From Alphaproteobacteria bacterium (GTDB lineage Bacteria; Pseudomonadota; Alphaproteobacteria; UBA3830), in the NCBI GenBank assembly GCA_017649895.1, contig JAGCFW010000007.1:1-64000 (forward strand): 64,000 bases of DNA, in the 5' to 3' direction. Positions 50,115 through 58,438 of this stretch are shown here, piece by piece (within the stretch, counting starts at the first letter, position 1; every line of letters starts with the position of its first letter). The notes under the pieces are model-generated. The model made no database searches. It worked only from the letters and a program-made list of their open reading frames with translations, and was not told the origin of the DNA. The position numbers were made by a program, and so were the translations under genes.

Positions 50115-50912
50115 TTAATTAGAAAAAAGTTTTAGAAGCTCAAACTTAAACGAACTTGACTCTTTCATTATTTCTTGCCACCCAAATATTATGCCTCCAA
50201 ATGCCTCTGTATCCTCAATACTCTTTCTCTCCACAATTTCCGAAATATTAGCTTTCTTATACGCTTCAAAACTTTCATAAATAGCTATGGTACCGCACAC
50301 ATCTTCTACCGCCACACCTGCTTTGTTCTTGAAGAAACTTCTCCAATTTCCAACGTCTGCAGTATCTATTTCCGCTCCATATCTTAGAATAAGTTCCTTA
50401 ATATCTTTATAATGCTGCAGGGTCTCTTTTACACCAGAGATACTGTTCTTTCTCAAATACCACATTTCTGCCTCCACGATAAACAACGGAGTACAGTCGT
50501 ATGCATTTTTTTGATTGACATCTGCTCCCTTATCCAAAAGAAATTCCAAAAAGCCAGATTTTGCCATAAACATAGCATAAATCAAGGGACTGTATCCATT
50601 TCTGAATTGCTGATCTATGTTGGCCCCACTTTCTATCAACAATTTCGCAACCTCTTCATTTCCTTTTGCGAGGGCGTAAAATAAAGGAGACCTTCCTTTC
50701 TCATCTTGCTTATCGACGTCCACGCCTGCTTCTATTAGGCGTTTCAACTTAGTTACCACTTGCCTTTCATTTCCCCCTTTTACAAGTTCAAAAATTGTCG
50801 GATTTACCATAGTTTGTCTGTCTTTTTGCTGACTATCAACAGGTATATTAACAGAATTCATTCCGAAAACACTTGCCGATACAAGGACAGCTATAACTAA
50901 AAACTTTTTCAT
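50115..50912 (-). CDS. Exported ankyrin-repeat protein
   Basis: The protein begins with a Sec signal peptide (MKKFLVIAVLVSASVFGMN). Three to four ankyrin repeats follow (for example DEKGRSPLFYALAKGNEEVAKLLIESGANID, then NGYSPLIYAMFMAKSGFLEFLLDKGADVN), then a C-terminal region of about 110 residues with no known fold. Ankyrin proteins with export signals are common in host-associated bacteria, where some act on host proteins; others are periplasmic. Which applies is unknown. The ATG at 50912 has GAGGAG 7 bases ahead; an upstream TTG at 50918 would add two residues. It stands alone between convergent and co-directional genes. Confidence 0.85.
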   Translation of the reverse strand: MKKFLVIAVLVSASVFGMNSVNIPVDSQQKDRQTMVNPTIFELVKGGNERQVVTKLKRLIEAGVDVDKQDEKGRSPLFYALAKGNEEVAKLLIESGANIDQQFRNGYSPLIYAMFMAKSGFLEFLLDKGADVNQKNAYDCTPLFIVEAEMWYLRKNSISGVKETLQHYKDIKELILRYGAEIDTADVGNWRSFFKNKAGVAVEDVCGTIAIYESFEAYKKANISEIVERKSIEDTEAFGGIIFGWQEIMKESSSFKFELLKLFSN

Positions 50913-51036
50913 ACTCAACTCCTCTTACTACAAAAACACATCAACTGTTTTTTTTGTATCATACAAACAAACTCTTTTGCAAATTTTATTTTATATGAGT
51001 AAAAAGGTTAATCAAATCGGGAAACAATATATAATT

Positions 51037-52716
51037 TTAATCAATTTCTGCAACATCCCTGATCAAGAAATTTACCGAACAAGAGTTATTCCAAGTGGAA
51101 ATGCACAGCTCCCCCAGAATTTTTAATTTGTTTCGGCTATTTAACAGCGCGTCCTCCAATGCCGTCCCCATGCATCGAAACGAAATACCCTTCAACGTGT
51201 TTCCGAAATCATCAGACAGCATCACGGAGATATGTTGGTCTTTTAAGATTCTGGAACAAGTTATTTTTACATCAGAAATTACAAAAATCGGAGATGGATT
51301 CCCCTGCCCGAACGGAGCGAGCTCTTCCATTTTTTTCACAAAATCCAAAGAAAGATCTGACAAACTAACAACCGCGTCGACGTCGAATGTTTTTGGTTTA
51401 GAATCGTACTGTATTTCAGTTTTCAAAAACCCATGCAACAACGGAATCTTTTCGACGGGCAAAGAGAATCCCGCGGCCATGGCATGCCCGCCGCCGGAAC
51501 TGATTATTCCTGCATCTATGCCTTTTTTTACAATTTTTGATATATCAACGCCTTCAATCGAGCGACAGGACGCCTTCCCTACTCCGTTTTTATCGCAACA
51601 GATTATGATTGTCGGCTTATTATATTTTTCTTTCAAACGACCGGCGACGATTCCGATAACTCCGACGTGCCAATCGGGATTAAATGCACAAATATAGTTT
51701 AGCTTTTCGTCGATCATTGAAACAGCTTCTTCGACCATTAAAGATTCGAGTTCCTGCCTTTCTTTATTCAAATTGAAAAGCTCAAGAGCCAGCTGCTTCG
51801 CTTTCGCAGGAGTCTTCGTTGTTAAAAGTTTTACTCCAACATCTGCCGTCTTTAATCTTCCGCCAGCGTTTAAATTAGGTCCAATAAAAAAGGCGATGGT
51901 TTCAGCATTGACTTCAGATTTATTACGGAGTGCAAGCAATTCGCGAAGGCCGAGATTCTTTTTCATGCGGATTATTTGTAACCCGTTTATCACAAAAGCT
52001 CGGTTCAATCCTTTCAAATCAACAACGTCGCAAATCGTAGCGAGAGCAACGAGATCCAGGTAATCCGTCAACTGCGGAGCTACAACATTTTTGTAGAAAT
52101 CTTTTTGTTTTAACAGTCGATTAATTCCCACCACGCACATAAAAACCAGTCCTGCCGCACAAAGATATTTAAAGTCATCGTTTTCGTCGGGACGATGTGG
52201 GTTAACTATCGCAACCGCTCCTTCCGGAATGTAATTCATCGTGTGATGATCGATAACGATCACATCTATATTATTTTTCTTCGCATAGGTCAGTTCTTCG
52301 GTAGAACTCGATCCGCAATCCACTGCGATAATCAAATGATCTTTGTATTTTTCTATATTTGAAATATTTAATCCGTACCCTTCGTCCATACGGTTTGGAA
52401 TTGTGTAAACGCAGTCAACCCCGATATCCTCGAAAAATTTCAGAAAAATATATGTAGATGAAATTCCATCTACATCATAATCTCCGAGTACAGCAAATGG
52501 CTGCTTTTTCACGATCGCATCATAAATTCGTTCAACAGCCTTTTCCATATCGATGAATGAATACGGATCCGGCATCGAATTCCTCATTGTCGAATTCAAA
52601 AAACCCCGAGAATACCCGCGATTTTTCAAAAGAATCTCAACAATATTATTTTCATCAACTTCTATATCTGTTTTTATGTTCCAAACATTACCTAAGAGTG
52701 ATTTTATTGAATCCAT
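51037..52716 (-). CDS. recJ: Single-stranded-DNA exonuclease RecJ
   Basis: A 5'-3' exonuclease for single-stranded DNA in recombination and mismatch repair. The DHH-family motifs are clear: PFAVLGDYDVDGISSTY (motif I), AVDCGSSS, VIDHHTM (the DHH), and IVNPHRPDE; the DHHA1 domain carries SSGGGHAMAAGFSL, and an OB-fold domain follows (FGQGNPSPIF onward). Length 559 is normal. It is transcribed divergently from the S9 peptidase gene. Confidence 0.96.
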   Translation of the reverse strand: MDSIKSLLGNVWNIKTDIEVDENNIVEILLKNRGYSRGFLNSTMRNSMPDPYSFIDMEKAVERIYDAIVKKQPFAVLGDYDVDGISSTYIFLKFFEDIGVDCVYTIPNRMDEGYGLNISNIEKYKDHLIIAVDCGSSSTEELTYAKKNNIDVIVIDHHTMNYIPEGAVAIVNPHRPDENDDFKYLCAAGLVFMCVVGINRLLKQKDFYKNVVAPQLTDYLDLVALATICDVVDLKGLNRAFVINGLQIIRMKKNLGLRELLALRNKSEVNAETIAFFIGPNLNAGGRLKTADVGVKLLTTKTPAKAKQLALELFNLNKERQELESLMVEEAVSMIDEKLNYICAFNPDWHVGVIGIVAGRLKEKYNKPTIIICCDKNGVGKASCRSIEGVDISKIVKKGIDAGIISSGGGHAMAAGFSLPVEKIPLLHGFLKTEIQYDSKPKTFDVDAVVSLSDLSLDFVKKMEELAPFGQGNPSPIFVISDVKITCSRILKDQHISVMLSDDFGNTLKGISFRCMGTALEDALLNSRNKLKILGELCISTWNNSCSVNFLIRDVAEID

Positions 52717-52811
52717 AATTTTTATCCGAATGCATAAGGAGTCATATCAAATATTTCAGCGGATTAAAAGCGAGGGAGAGATCAAAACTAATTATTTTTA
52801 TCTGGATAATG

Positions 52812-52837
52812 AGATTAATTTTCTATAGAATTAATCT
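52812..52837 (+). repeat. 9-bp perfect inverted repeat in the leader of the S9 peptidase gene
   Basis: AGATTAATT and AATTAATCT flank an 8-base centre and end 8 bases before the TTTAGGAGAG ribosome site. A GATAAT box at 52805-52810 could be the -10 of a promoter starting transcription inside the repeat. It could be an operator or a 5' stem-loop that protects the mRNA. Confidence 0.45.
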
Positions 52838-52855
52838 GGTTTTAGGAGAGATTAA

Positions 52856-54829
52856 ATGTTGAAATATTTATTGTCTTGTTCATTGGTATTATCGAGTTTG
52901 TGCGGATGTGAATTGAGTCAGAATGTGATGAAGTTCGACAAAGATACCTTGATTCCAAGAGAAGTTTTGTTTGCGAAACCGGATAAATTCTGTGTAAGAC
53001 TGAGCCCTGACGGAAAAAATATTTCATATTTTGCTCGATCAGGAAGTGAAGTAACTCTTTGTATTGAAACAATCGACGGAAAGTTAGTTCGCAAGTTTCC
53101 GGTAACAAGCGCAAGAGAGATGTACCACTACTGTTGGGCATACACGGGTAACCACATTTTGCTTCCGGAAGATAACCAAGGAGACGAAAATGAACACCTC
53201 CTCTGTTTAAACATAAAAACAGGTGAAAAGAAAAATCTGACACCATTTGGTAAGTCAAAATCTTTTGTGCTAGGAAGATCGCTGAGATTCCCAAATGAAA
53301 TTCTTGTTTGTAATAACAAAAGAAACGCTCAATGGTTCGATGTTTACAAAATTAACATAGAAACAGGAAAGTCCGAAAGAGTTTTTGAAAATAATGCGTA
53401 CACTCGTATGATTTTCAACGAAAACTTCGAACTAAAGGCTTTGATGAGAGTTTTGTCCAACGGAGATGAAGAAATTCTAACTGCCGACGGAAAGCTAATA
53501 TTGAGAATCCCGTTTGAAGATGCAGGAGTTTCCGGAGCTTATCATTTGAAAAAAGGAGAAAATCTTCTGTATGCATCGCTTTCAATGGGGAAAGACAAAG
53601 GATCATTGGTTTCTATAAATATCGATACAAAGGAAATAAAAACTCTTTGCGATTCAGATGAATCAGACGTATATCTGTCGAGTTGCGACCCGAAGACTTT
53701 TGAACCGCAATTAGCTGAGGTAAACTATCTCCGGAAGAAAGATATTCCGTTAAGCGATAAGATCTCAGAAAACTTAAATATTTTACGAGAAAAATTCGGA
53801 GAAAAGGAGTTTTACATCCAAGGGCGAAGCGTAGATGATTCAAATTGGCTAGTTGTTACTCAGGAATCCGATGAATCCGTGAAATATTACTTTTTCAACA
53901 ATCAAACCAAAGAGTTGAAGTTCTTATTCTCGAATCAACCTGCCTTGGATAAATATCCTCTGAAAAAAATGGAACCGTTGGTGATTAAATCTCGCGATGG
54001 TTTGGATTTGGTTTGTTATCTGACAAAAGCGAACAATTTCAAGGAAGGAGTCCCTGCTCCGCTCGTTGCGTATATTCATGGCGGACCAATGGCGCGATAT
54101 GCGTACGGCTTCGATAAAATGGCGCAGTTACTCTCGAACAGAGGATATTCCGTATTACAAATTAACTATAGAGGATCGACCGGTTTCGGTAAAAAGTTTT
54201 TCAACGCGATCAACAAAAATCTTGAAGCGGTGAGAAATGATATAGTCGATGCCGTACAGTGGACCATAGATCACAATATTGCGGATAAAAATAAAGTCGC
54301 AATTATGGGAGGAAGTTTCGGAGGATATTCAACCTTGGCTGGGCTTGCTTTCACCCCGGATTTCTTCTGCTGTGGAGTGGACGTTGTAGGACCGTCGAAC
54401 TTCATTACTCTTTTATCTTCAGTTCCTGAATATTGGAAGCCAGGCATGGTTACATGGTATAAAATAGCAGGAAATCCAGACGCAAAAGAGGATATTCCTT
54501 ACCTGAAATCGATATCACCGTTATTTAAAAAGGATCAGATTAAGAAACCTTTGTTGGTGCTACAAGGAGCCAACGATCCGAGAGTTGCGAAAGTTGAGTC
54601 AGATCAAATAGTTCAAGCTTTGAGAGAGAAAAAGCATCCTGTTGCGTATGTTTTATATCCGGATGAAGGCCATGGATTTCATCGCGAACCGAATATAAAA
54701 TCATACATCGCTTTTACTGAGAAATTTTTAGCGAAATTCTTGGGCGGACGTTATGAGACATTGAACAAAGATGAATTGAAGGGTTCAAGTCACGAAATTC
54801 TTGAGGGAAAGGAGATTTTAGAAGATTAA
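52856..54829 (+). CDS. S9 family peptidase, lipoprotein (prolyl oligopeptidase type)
   Basis: A serine peptidase with an N-terminal beta-propeller (about residues 40-390) and a C-terminal alpha/beta-hydrolase domain. The catalytic Ser lies in MGGSFGGYSTLAG, the Asp in LQGANDPRV and the His in DEGHGFHREP. A lipoprotein signal ends with SSLCGC, so it is predicted to be anchored in the envelope, which is unusual because many S9 enzymes are cytoplasmic. It would trim short peptides from the periplasm. The 657-residue length is typical. A strong AGGAG lies 7 bases before the ATG. It may be cotranscribed with the FkbM gene. Confidence 0.9.
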   Translation: MLKYLLSCSLVLSSLCGCELSQNVMKFDKDTLIPREVLFAKPDKFCVRLSPDGKNISYFARSGSEVTLCIETIDGKLVRKFPVTSAREMYHYCWAYTGNHILLPEDNQGDENEHLLCLNIKTGEKKNLTPFGKSKSFVLGRSLRFPNEILVCNNKRNAQWFDVYKINIETGKSERVFENNAYTRMIFNENFELKALMRVLSNGDEEILTADGKLILRIPFEDAGVSGAYHLKKGENLLYASLSMGKDKGSLVSINIDTKEIKTLCDSDESDVYLSSCDPKTFEPQLAEVNYLRKKDIPLSDKISENLNILREKFGEKEFYIQGRSVDDSNWLVVTQESDESVKYYFFNNQTKELKFLFSNQPALDKYPLKKMEPLVIKSRDGLDLVCYLTKANNFKEGVPAPLVAYIHGGPMARYAYGFDKMAQLLSNRGYSVLQINYRGSTGFGKKFFNAINKNLEAVRNDIVDAVQWTIDHNIADKNKVAIMGGSFGGYSTLAGLAFTPDFFCCGVDVVGPSNFITLLSSVPEYWKPGMVTWYKIAGNPDAKEDIPYLKSISPLFKKDQIKKPLLVLQGANDPRVAKVESDQIVQALREKKHPVAYVLYPDEGHGFHREPNIKSYIAFTEKFLAKFLGGRYETLNKDELKGSSHEILEGKEILED

Positions 54830-54920
54830 AGGGAGAAATTAAAAATTGAAAGAAGAATTAACAAAAAGCTTGTCTTATCGGAGCGGAACATCTAAAGTGT
54901 ACAAAAAAGGAGATTGTGCG

Positions 54921-55982
54921 TTGAATTTATTAAAGTATGGTTGTGTTGCATTGGTGTTGGCATCCTTGTCTTTTAATGTTATTGCCGAGGATTCCGTAAA
55001 TTCAGAGTCAGAGTCTGTCTCACAAGAAGATGAACTTGTAGAAGCTCCTGCGTATGATAAGTTAGTTCCTGTTGTCGGGTGGAACAGATATTCCGGAGAT
55101 ACAGCGTTTTCCATAAATGAATGGAAGAGATGGTGGCGGTACATAAGCTTAAAAAAGCCTGTCATAATGAAATGGGTCGGTGATTTGCGTTTGAGAATTT
55201 ACCCTAAAAACGAGGTTTTTAGGTCCATATTTGTAAGAGGTATTTATGATCCGAATTTGATCGTTGTGATAAATGCATTACTGCCGGCAAAAGGAGTGTT
55301 TTTCGATGTAGGATCGAACATGGGATATTGCTCTCTTTTAATGGATAAAGTGGTGGGAGAAGATGGAAAAGTTTTCGCTATCGAGCCAAGCGAAAGAGAC
55401 TTTTTGAGATTAGTGGATAATGTCAATCTCAACAGATTGGATAATGTCAATGTCTATCGATTGGCTATTTCCGACAAAATTGGAAAGGTAACTATTTCTA
55501 TTGCTCCGGAAGAACGTAGTGCTTTGAACACTCTGGGAACGGAATTCAGCAACAGAGGAATTGAAAAAGTACAGACAGAGGAAGTAGATTCTACGACTTT
55601 GGATGCATTCGTCGAAAAGGAAGATCTCAGTCGCATTGATGTTATAAAAATGGATATCGAAGGTAGCGAGTTAAAAGCTTTAAGTGGAGCTAGAAATACC
55701 ATAGAGGAGTACCGTCCTGCGCTGATCGTCGGTGTTAATAAAAGCTCTTTGAAGGCCAGCGATGCTTCCATAGAAGAAATTGAGAAAACTTTGAGAGAAC
55801 TTCGGTACAAAATGTATTGTTTGAGCGAAACTCCTTTTTTGGAGTTGAAAGAGGTCGAGGATCTAAGTCAAGTTAAGGGTAATTGGATAATTTGTTTACA
55901 TGAAAGTTTTGTTCCTCCTTCTCTTCCACAGCCCAAAAAAGAAAACTTTATGGAAAAGACCAAGCAGTTTTTCACAAGATAG
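54921..55982 (+). CDS. FkbM-family methyltransferase with signal peptide
   Basis: A class I SAM methyltransferase of the FkbM type. Motif I is FFDVGSNMGYCSLL, the acidic ribose-binding residue lies in AIEPSERDF, and the late VIKMDIEGSELKALSGA motif is diagnostic for FkbM. Before it lies a segment of about 100 residues starting with a clear Sec signal (MNLLKYGCVALVLASLSF then NVIA/EDS). The TTG at 54921 was chosen because AAGGAG lies 7 bases upstream; a TTG at 54846 would place 25 extra residues before the hydrophobic part. Export of a SAM-dependent enzyme is odd, because SAM is not known to occur in the periplasm. Methylation of a sugar or peptide is the family role. Confidence 0.82.
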   Translation: MNLLKYGCVALVLASLSFNVIAEDSVNSESESVSQEDELVEAPAYDKLVPVVGWNRYSGDTAFSINEWKRWWRYISLKKPVIMKWVGDLRLRIYPKNEVFRSIFVRGIYDPNLIVVINALLPAKGVFFDVGSNMGYCSLLMDKVVGEDGKVFAIEPSERDFLRLVDNVNLNRLDNVNVYRLAISDKIGKVTISIAPEERSALNTLGTEFSNRGIEKVQTEEVDSTTLDAFVEKEDLSRIDVIKMDIEGSELKALSGARNTIEEYRPALIVGVNKSSLKASDASIEEIEKTLRELRYKMYCLSETPFLELKEVEDLSQVKGNWIICLHESFVPPSLPQPKKENFMEKTKQFFTR

Positions 55983-56050
55983 TTTTGTTCAATAAAGCCG
56001 GATTAAGGGCTCCGGTCGAGGAGATTTACGTTTGTGATAAGGAAATTTAA

Positions 56051-56743
56051 TTGAGGGATTTTATATTAAAAAAGCTTCCGATTGCAAAAAAGTGGCTGAA
56101 AAATGAGAAATTTGAAGATATTATAGCGCGGGTTTTGGCTTTTTTTATGCGAATTTCTTACTCGACAACAAGATGGACCGTAATCGGAGATGAGATTCCT
56201 TGCGAGTATCATAAAAATGAAACGCCTTTCCTTGTAAGTTTATGGCATGATCGTCTTATGTTGGCTCCTTGTGTTTGGCACTGGAAGCATCCTTTATATG
56301 TTTTAGCCTCCAATCACAAGGATGGTCGACTGATTGCAAAAGTTGTAAAGCACTTTAACATGCCAGCTGTGTACGGATCCACCGGCAAAGGAGTAAAGGC
56401 GGCTCGCGATTTGATTAAACTTATAAAAAATGGAAAATATGTTGCGATAATCCCTGATGGTCCCCGCGGACCGCGGCATAAGTTGGCTCCGGGAACGGTG
56501 GTAATTTCTCGTTTAACGAAAACCGATATTTTGCCTTTTAGCTTTTGCGTTAAGAGATATTATCAGTTTAACTCGTGGGATAAGTTTATTTTGTCTTGGC
56601 CGTTCAACAGAGGAGTGATGGTTTGGGGAAAACCTATCAAATGGTCAGATTTGAAAGATATGACCGAGGAAGAAGCCTGCTCTTATGTTGAATCAAAGAT
56701 CAACGAATGTTCAGAAAAAGCGCATCGGGTGTTAATTGGATAA
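56051..56743 (+). CDS. DUF374 lysophospholipid acyltransferase-like protein
   Basis: A 230-residue acyltransferase of the LPLAT/DUF374 family. The HX4D-like active site appears as FLVSLWHDRLMLAP, the Kx(G/D) region as ASNHKDGRLIAKVVKHF and the PDGPRGPRHKLAPG block is highly conserved. Members sit next to waaA in many alphaproteobacteria and are thought to add acyl chains to lipid A or a related lipid. It starts with TTG behind AAGGA and overlaps waaA by 8 bases. Confidence 0.9.
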   Translation: MRDFILKKLPIAKKWLKNEKFEDIIARVLAFFMRISYSTTRWTVIGDEIPCEYHKNETPFLVSLWHDRLMLAPCVWHWKHPLYVLASNHKDGRLIAKVVKHFNMPAVYGSTGKGVKAARDLIKLIKNGKYVAIIPDGPRGPRHKLAPGTVVISRLTKTDILPFSFCVKRYYQFNSWDKFILSWPFNRGVMVWGKPIKWSDLKDMTEEEACSYVESKINECSEKAHRVLIG

Positions 56744-57986
56744 GCTGTACAAGACACTGTCATATTTGCTATCTCCGCTTCTGAAATTGTATTTCTATTC
56801 TCGATGTTTATATGGCAAAGATAATTGGGAAGACGTTCGAAATCATTTCGGTCAGCCAAACAAAATTCGTCCTGATGGGGAATTAATTTGGATTCATGCT
56901 GTAAGTATCGGAGAATCCACTGCTGCATTGACATATATCCAACATTTAAAGAAAAATTTTAAAAATTTGAATATTCTTCTAACGACAACTACTGTTACAT
57001 CCGCAAAAATTTTGGAATCAAAGCTCAAAAATATTGACGGATGCATTCATCAGTTTTCGGTTACTGACAATCCGAGATGGATTCGAAAATTCTTAGATTA
57101 TTGGAAACCTAAGAAAGTCTTTTTTTTGGAATCTGAAATCTGGCCAAATACCGTAGATGAATTGCATAAAAGGAATATTCCTTTGTTTTTATTAAATGCG
57201 CGACTGTCTCCAAGGTCATTCAAAAGGTGGTCGCATTTTAAGGAATTTTTTTCCTCGGTATTGAGAAAATTCACGGGAATTTTCGCTCAATCGGATTTGG
57301 ATGAGAAAAGATTTAAGTTTTTCTCGGATCAGAACGTTTTTAAGATAGATAATTTAAAATACGCAAATTCTCCCCTGCCATGCAATGATGAATTACTTTG
57401 GAAATTAAAAGTAATTTGCAAAAATAAAAAAGTATTAGTGGCAGCCAGCACTCATACAGGAGAAGAAGAAGAAATTTTGAAAGCTTGCATAAAATTAAAA
57501 AAAGAATTCGATTTGATCGCTGTGATTATTCCAAGACATTTGAATCGAATTTCAGAAATAACAAAGCTTTTCGATAAATATCATTTAACGTATCAACTAA
57601 GATCTCAACTTTCGCCGGCGGTTACGGACATAATCTTAATTGATACATTTGGAGAAGTCGGAACATGTTTTCGTTTAGCTGATGTCACATTTGTCGGAGG
57701 ATCACTGGTTCCGATAGGTGGACACAACATATATGAACCGGTAGTTTTCGGGAAGCCTGTATTGTTTGGTCCACATATGGATAATGCGCTGGAAGTAAAA
57801 GATCTTGTTCTGAAAAATCAAGTCGGTTTCAAAGTAAAATCTTCTGAAGATATCGCTTCTCACTGTCGAGATTTCTTTCTTCATCCTGAAATTTTGAAAA
57901 AAATAGAATCAAAAACAAAAGCCCTAACTCATAATGAATCTCTTCAGCAAATTGATAAATTAGTAAAATTTTTAGAAAAAATTTGA
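56736..57986 (+). CDS. waaA: Kdo transferase WaaA
   Basis: This inner-membrane enzyme attaches Kdo to lipid IVA. The N-terminal domain has IWIHAVSIGESTAALTYIQ with the family's Glu catalytic base (SIGE), then FFLESEIWPN and LLNARLSPRSFKRW. The C-terminal domain has AASTHTGEEEEIL and the nucleotide-binding block GGSLVPIGGHNIYEPVVFGKP. Length 416 is normal. It starts with TTG overlapping the DUF374 gene. Together with lptE it shows that the organism makes LPS, which would exclude the LPS-less Rickettsiales such as Ehrlichia, Anaplasma and Wolbachia. Confidence 0.94.
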   Translation: MDKLYKTLSYLLSPLLKLYFYSRCLYGKDNWEDVRNHFGQPNKIRPDGELIWIHAVSIGESTAALTYIQHLKKNFKNLNILLTTTTVTSAKILESKLKNIDGCIHQFSVTDNPRWIRKFLDYWKPKKVFFLESEIWPNTVDELHKRNIPLFLLNARLSPRSFKRWSHFKEFFSSVLRKFTGIFAQSDLDEKRFKFFSDQNVFKIDNLKYANSPLPCNDELLWKLKVICKNKKVLVAASTHTGEEEEILKACIKLKKEFDLIAVIIPRHLNRISEITKLFDKYHLTYQLRSQLSPAVTDIILIDTFGEVGTCFRLADVTFVGGSLVPIGGHNIYEPVVFGKPVLFGPHMDNALEVKDLVLKNQVGFKVKSSEDIASHCRDFFLHPEILKKIESKTKALTHNESLQQIDKLVKFLEKI

Positions 57987-58010
57987 AATATATACAAAAA
58001 ATGTTATAAT
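57983..58010 (+). promoter_or_regulatory. Promoter of ssrA
   Basis: TTGAAA and TATAAT with a 16-base spacer. The -35 box overlaps the waaA stop codon. Transcription would start near 58017, just before the tmRNA acceptor piece. Confidence 0.7.
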
Positions 58011-58019
58011 AGGAACGTT

Positions 58020-58340
58020 AGAAATAACTATGATGATAAATGTCATGAGTAATAGGTACTGTGGACTCGGGGGCGGAGCCCGACACTTCCACCAGACTTA
58101 TGGGAGTGAATAGATTCGACATGGGCTGAAAGGCATGGCTTTCATTCGGAGTGGTTTCCGTTATAAAACCGATAAATATAAATGCGAACGGTAATTTAGT
58201 CGCAGATAACGATAACGCAGAGATGGCAAGCGTTAACGACAATGTCAGAAGTGACGTTGCTTTAGCAGCCTAATCTGAGGTAAGTGATCGCGGTTTGGGA
58301 GCACCGGGCAACAGAAGCTCCCGCCATGGTGTCTGAAAAT
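58020..58340 (+). ncRNA. ssrA: tmRNA, circularly permuted two-piece form
   Basis: The RNA rescues stalled ribosomes. The acceptor piece comes first: TCGGG/CCCGA stem and then CACTTCC with encoded ACCA (ending 58094). A 7-base spacer follows, then the coding piece begins GGGAGTG (58102-58108), which pairs with CACTTCC with one G-U. GATTCGAC follows, as at the 5' end of most tmRNAs. The resume codon GCA (58202) sits after TTTAGTC. The tag reads ADNDNAEMASVNDNVRSDVALAA and stops at 58271-58273 (TAA). A 3' hairpin GGGAGC/GCTCCC is seen after 58298. Exact ends are approximate. The permuted order is the alphaproteobacterial form. Confidence 0.92.
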
Positions 58341-58438
58341 TCGGAATTTCGATATATATTTGATAAATTAAGGTATGGTTAATGATTTTTTTACTCTTTT
58401 AGTGTAAATTAGTCCTTGTCGTACTTTGGAGAGTTTTT

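Noticed and set aside
51095-51697. 200-codon open frame opposite recJ
   Set aside because: It lies fully antisense to a well-conserved recJ and its product resembles no family; it is a shadow frame.
52842-53294. 150-codon open frame opposite the S9 peptidase gene
   Set aside because: Antisense to a gene with clear lipoprotein signal and propeller; no ribosome site or family match.
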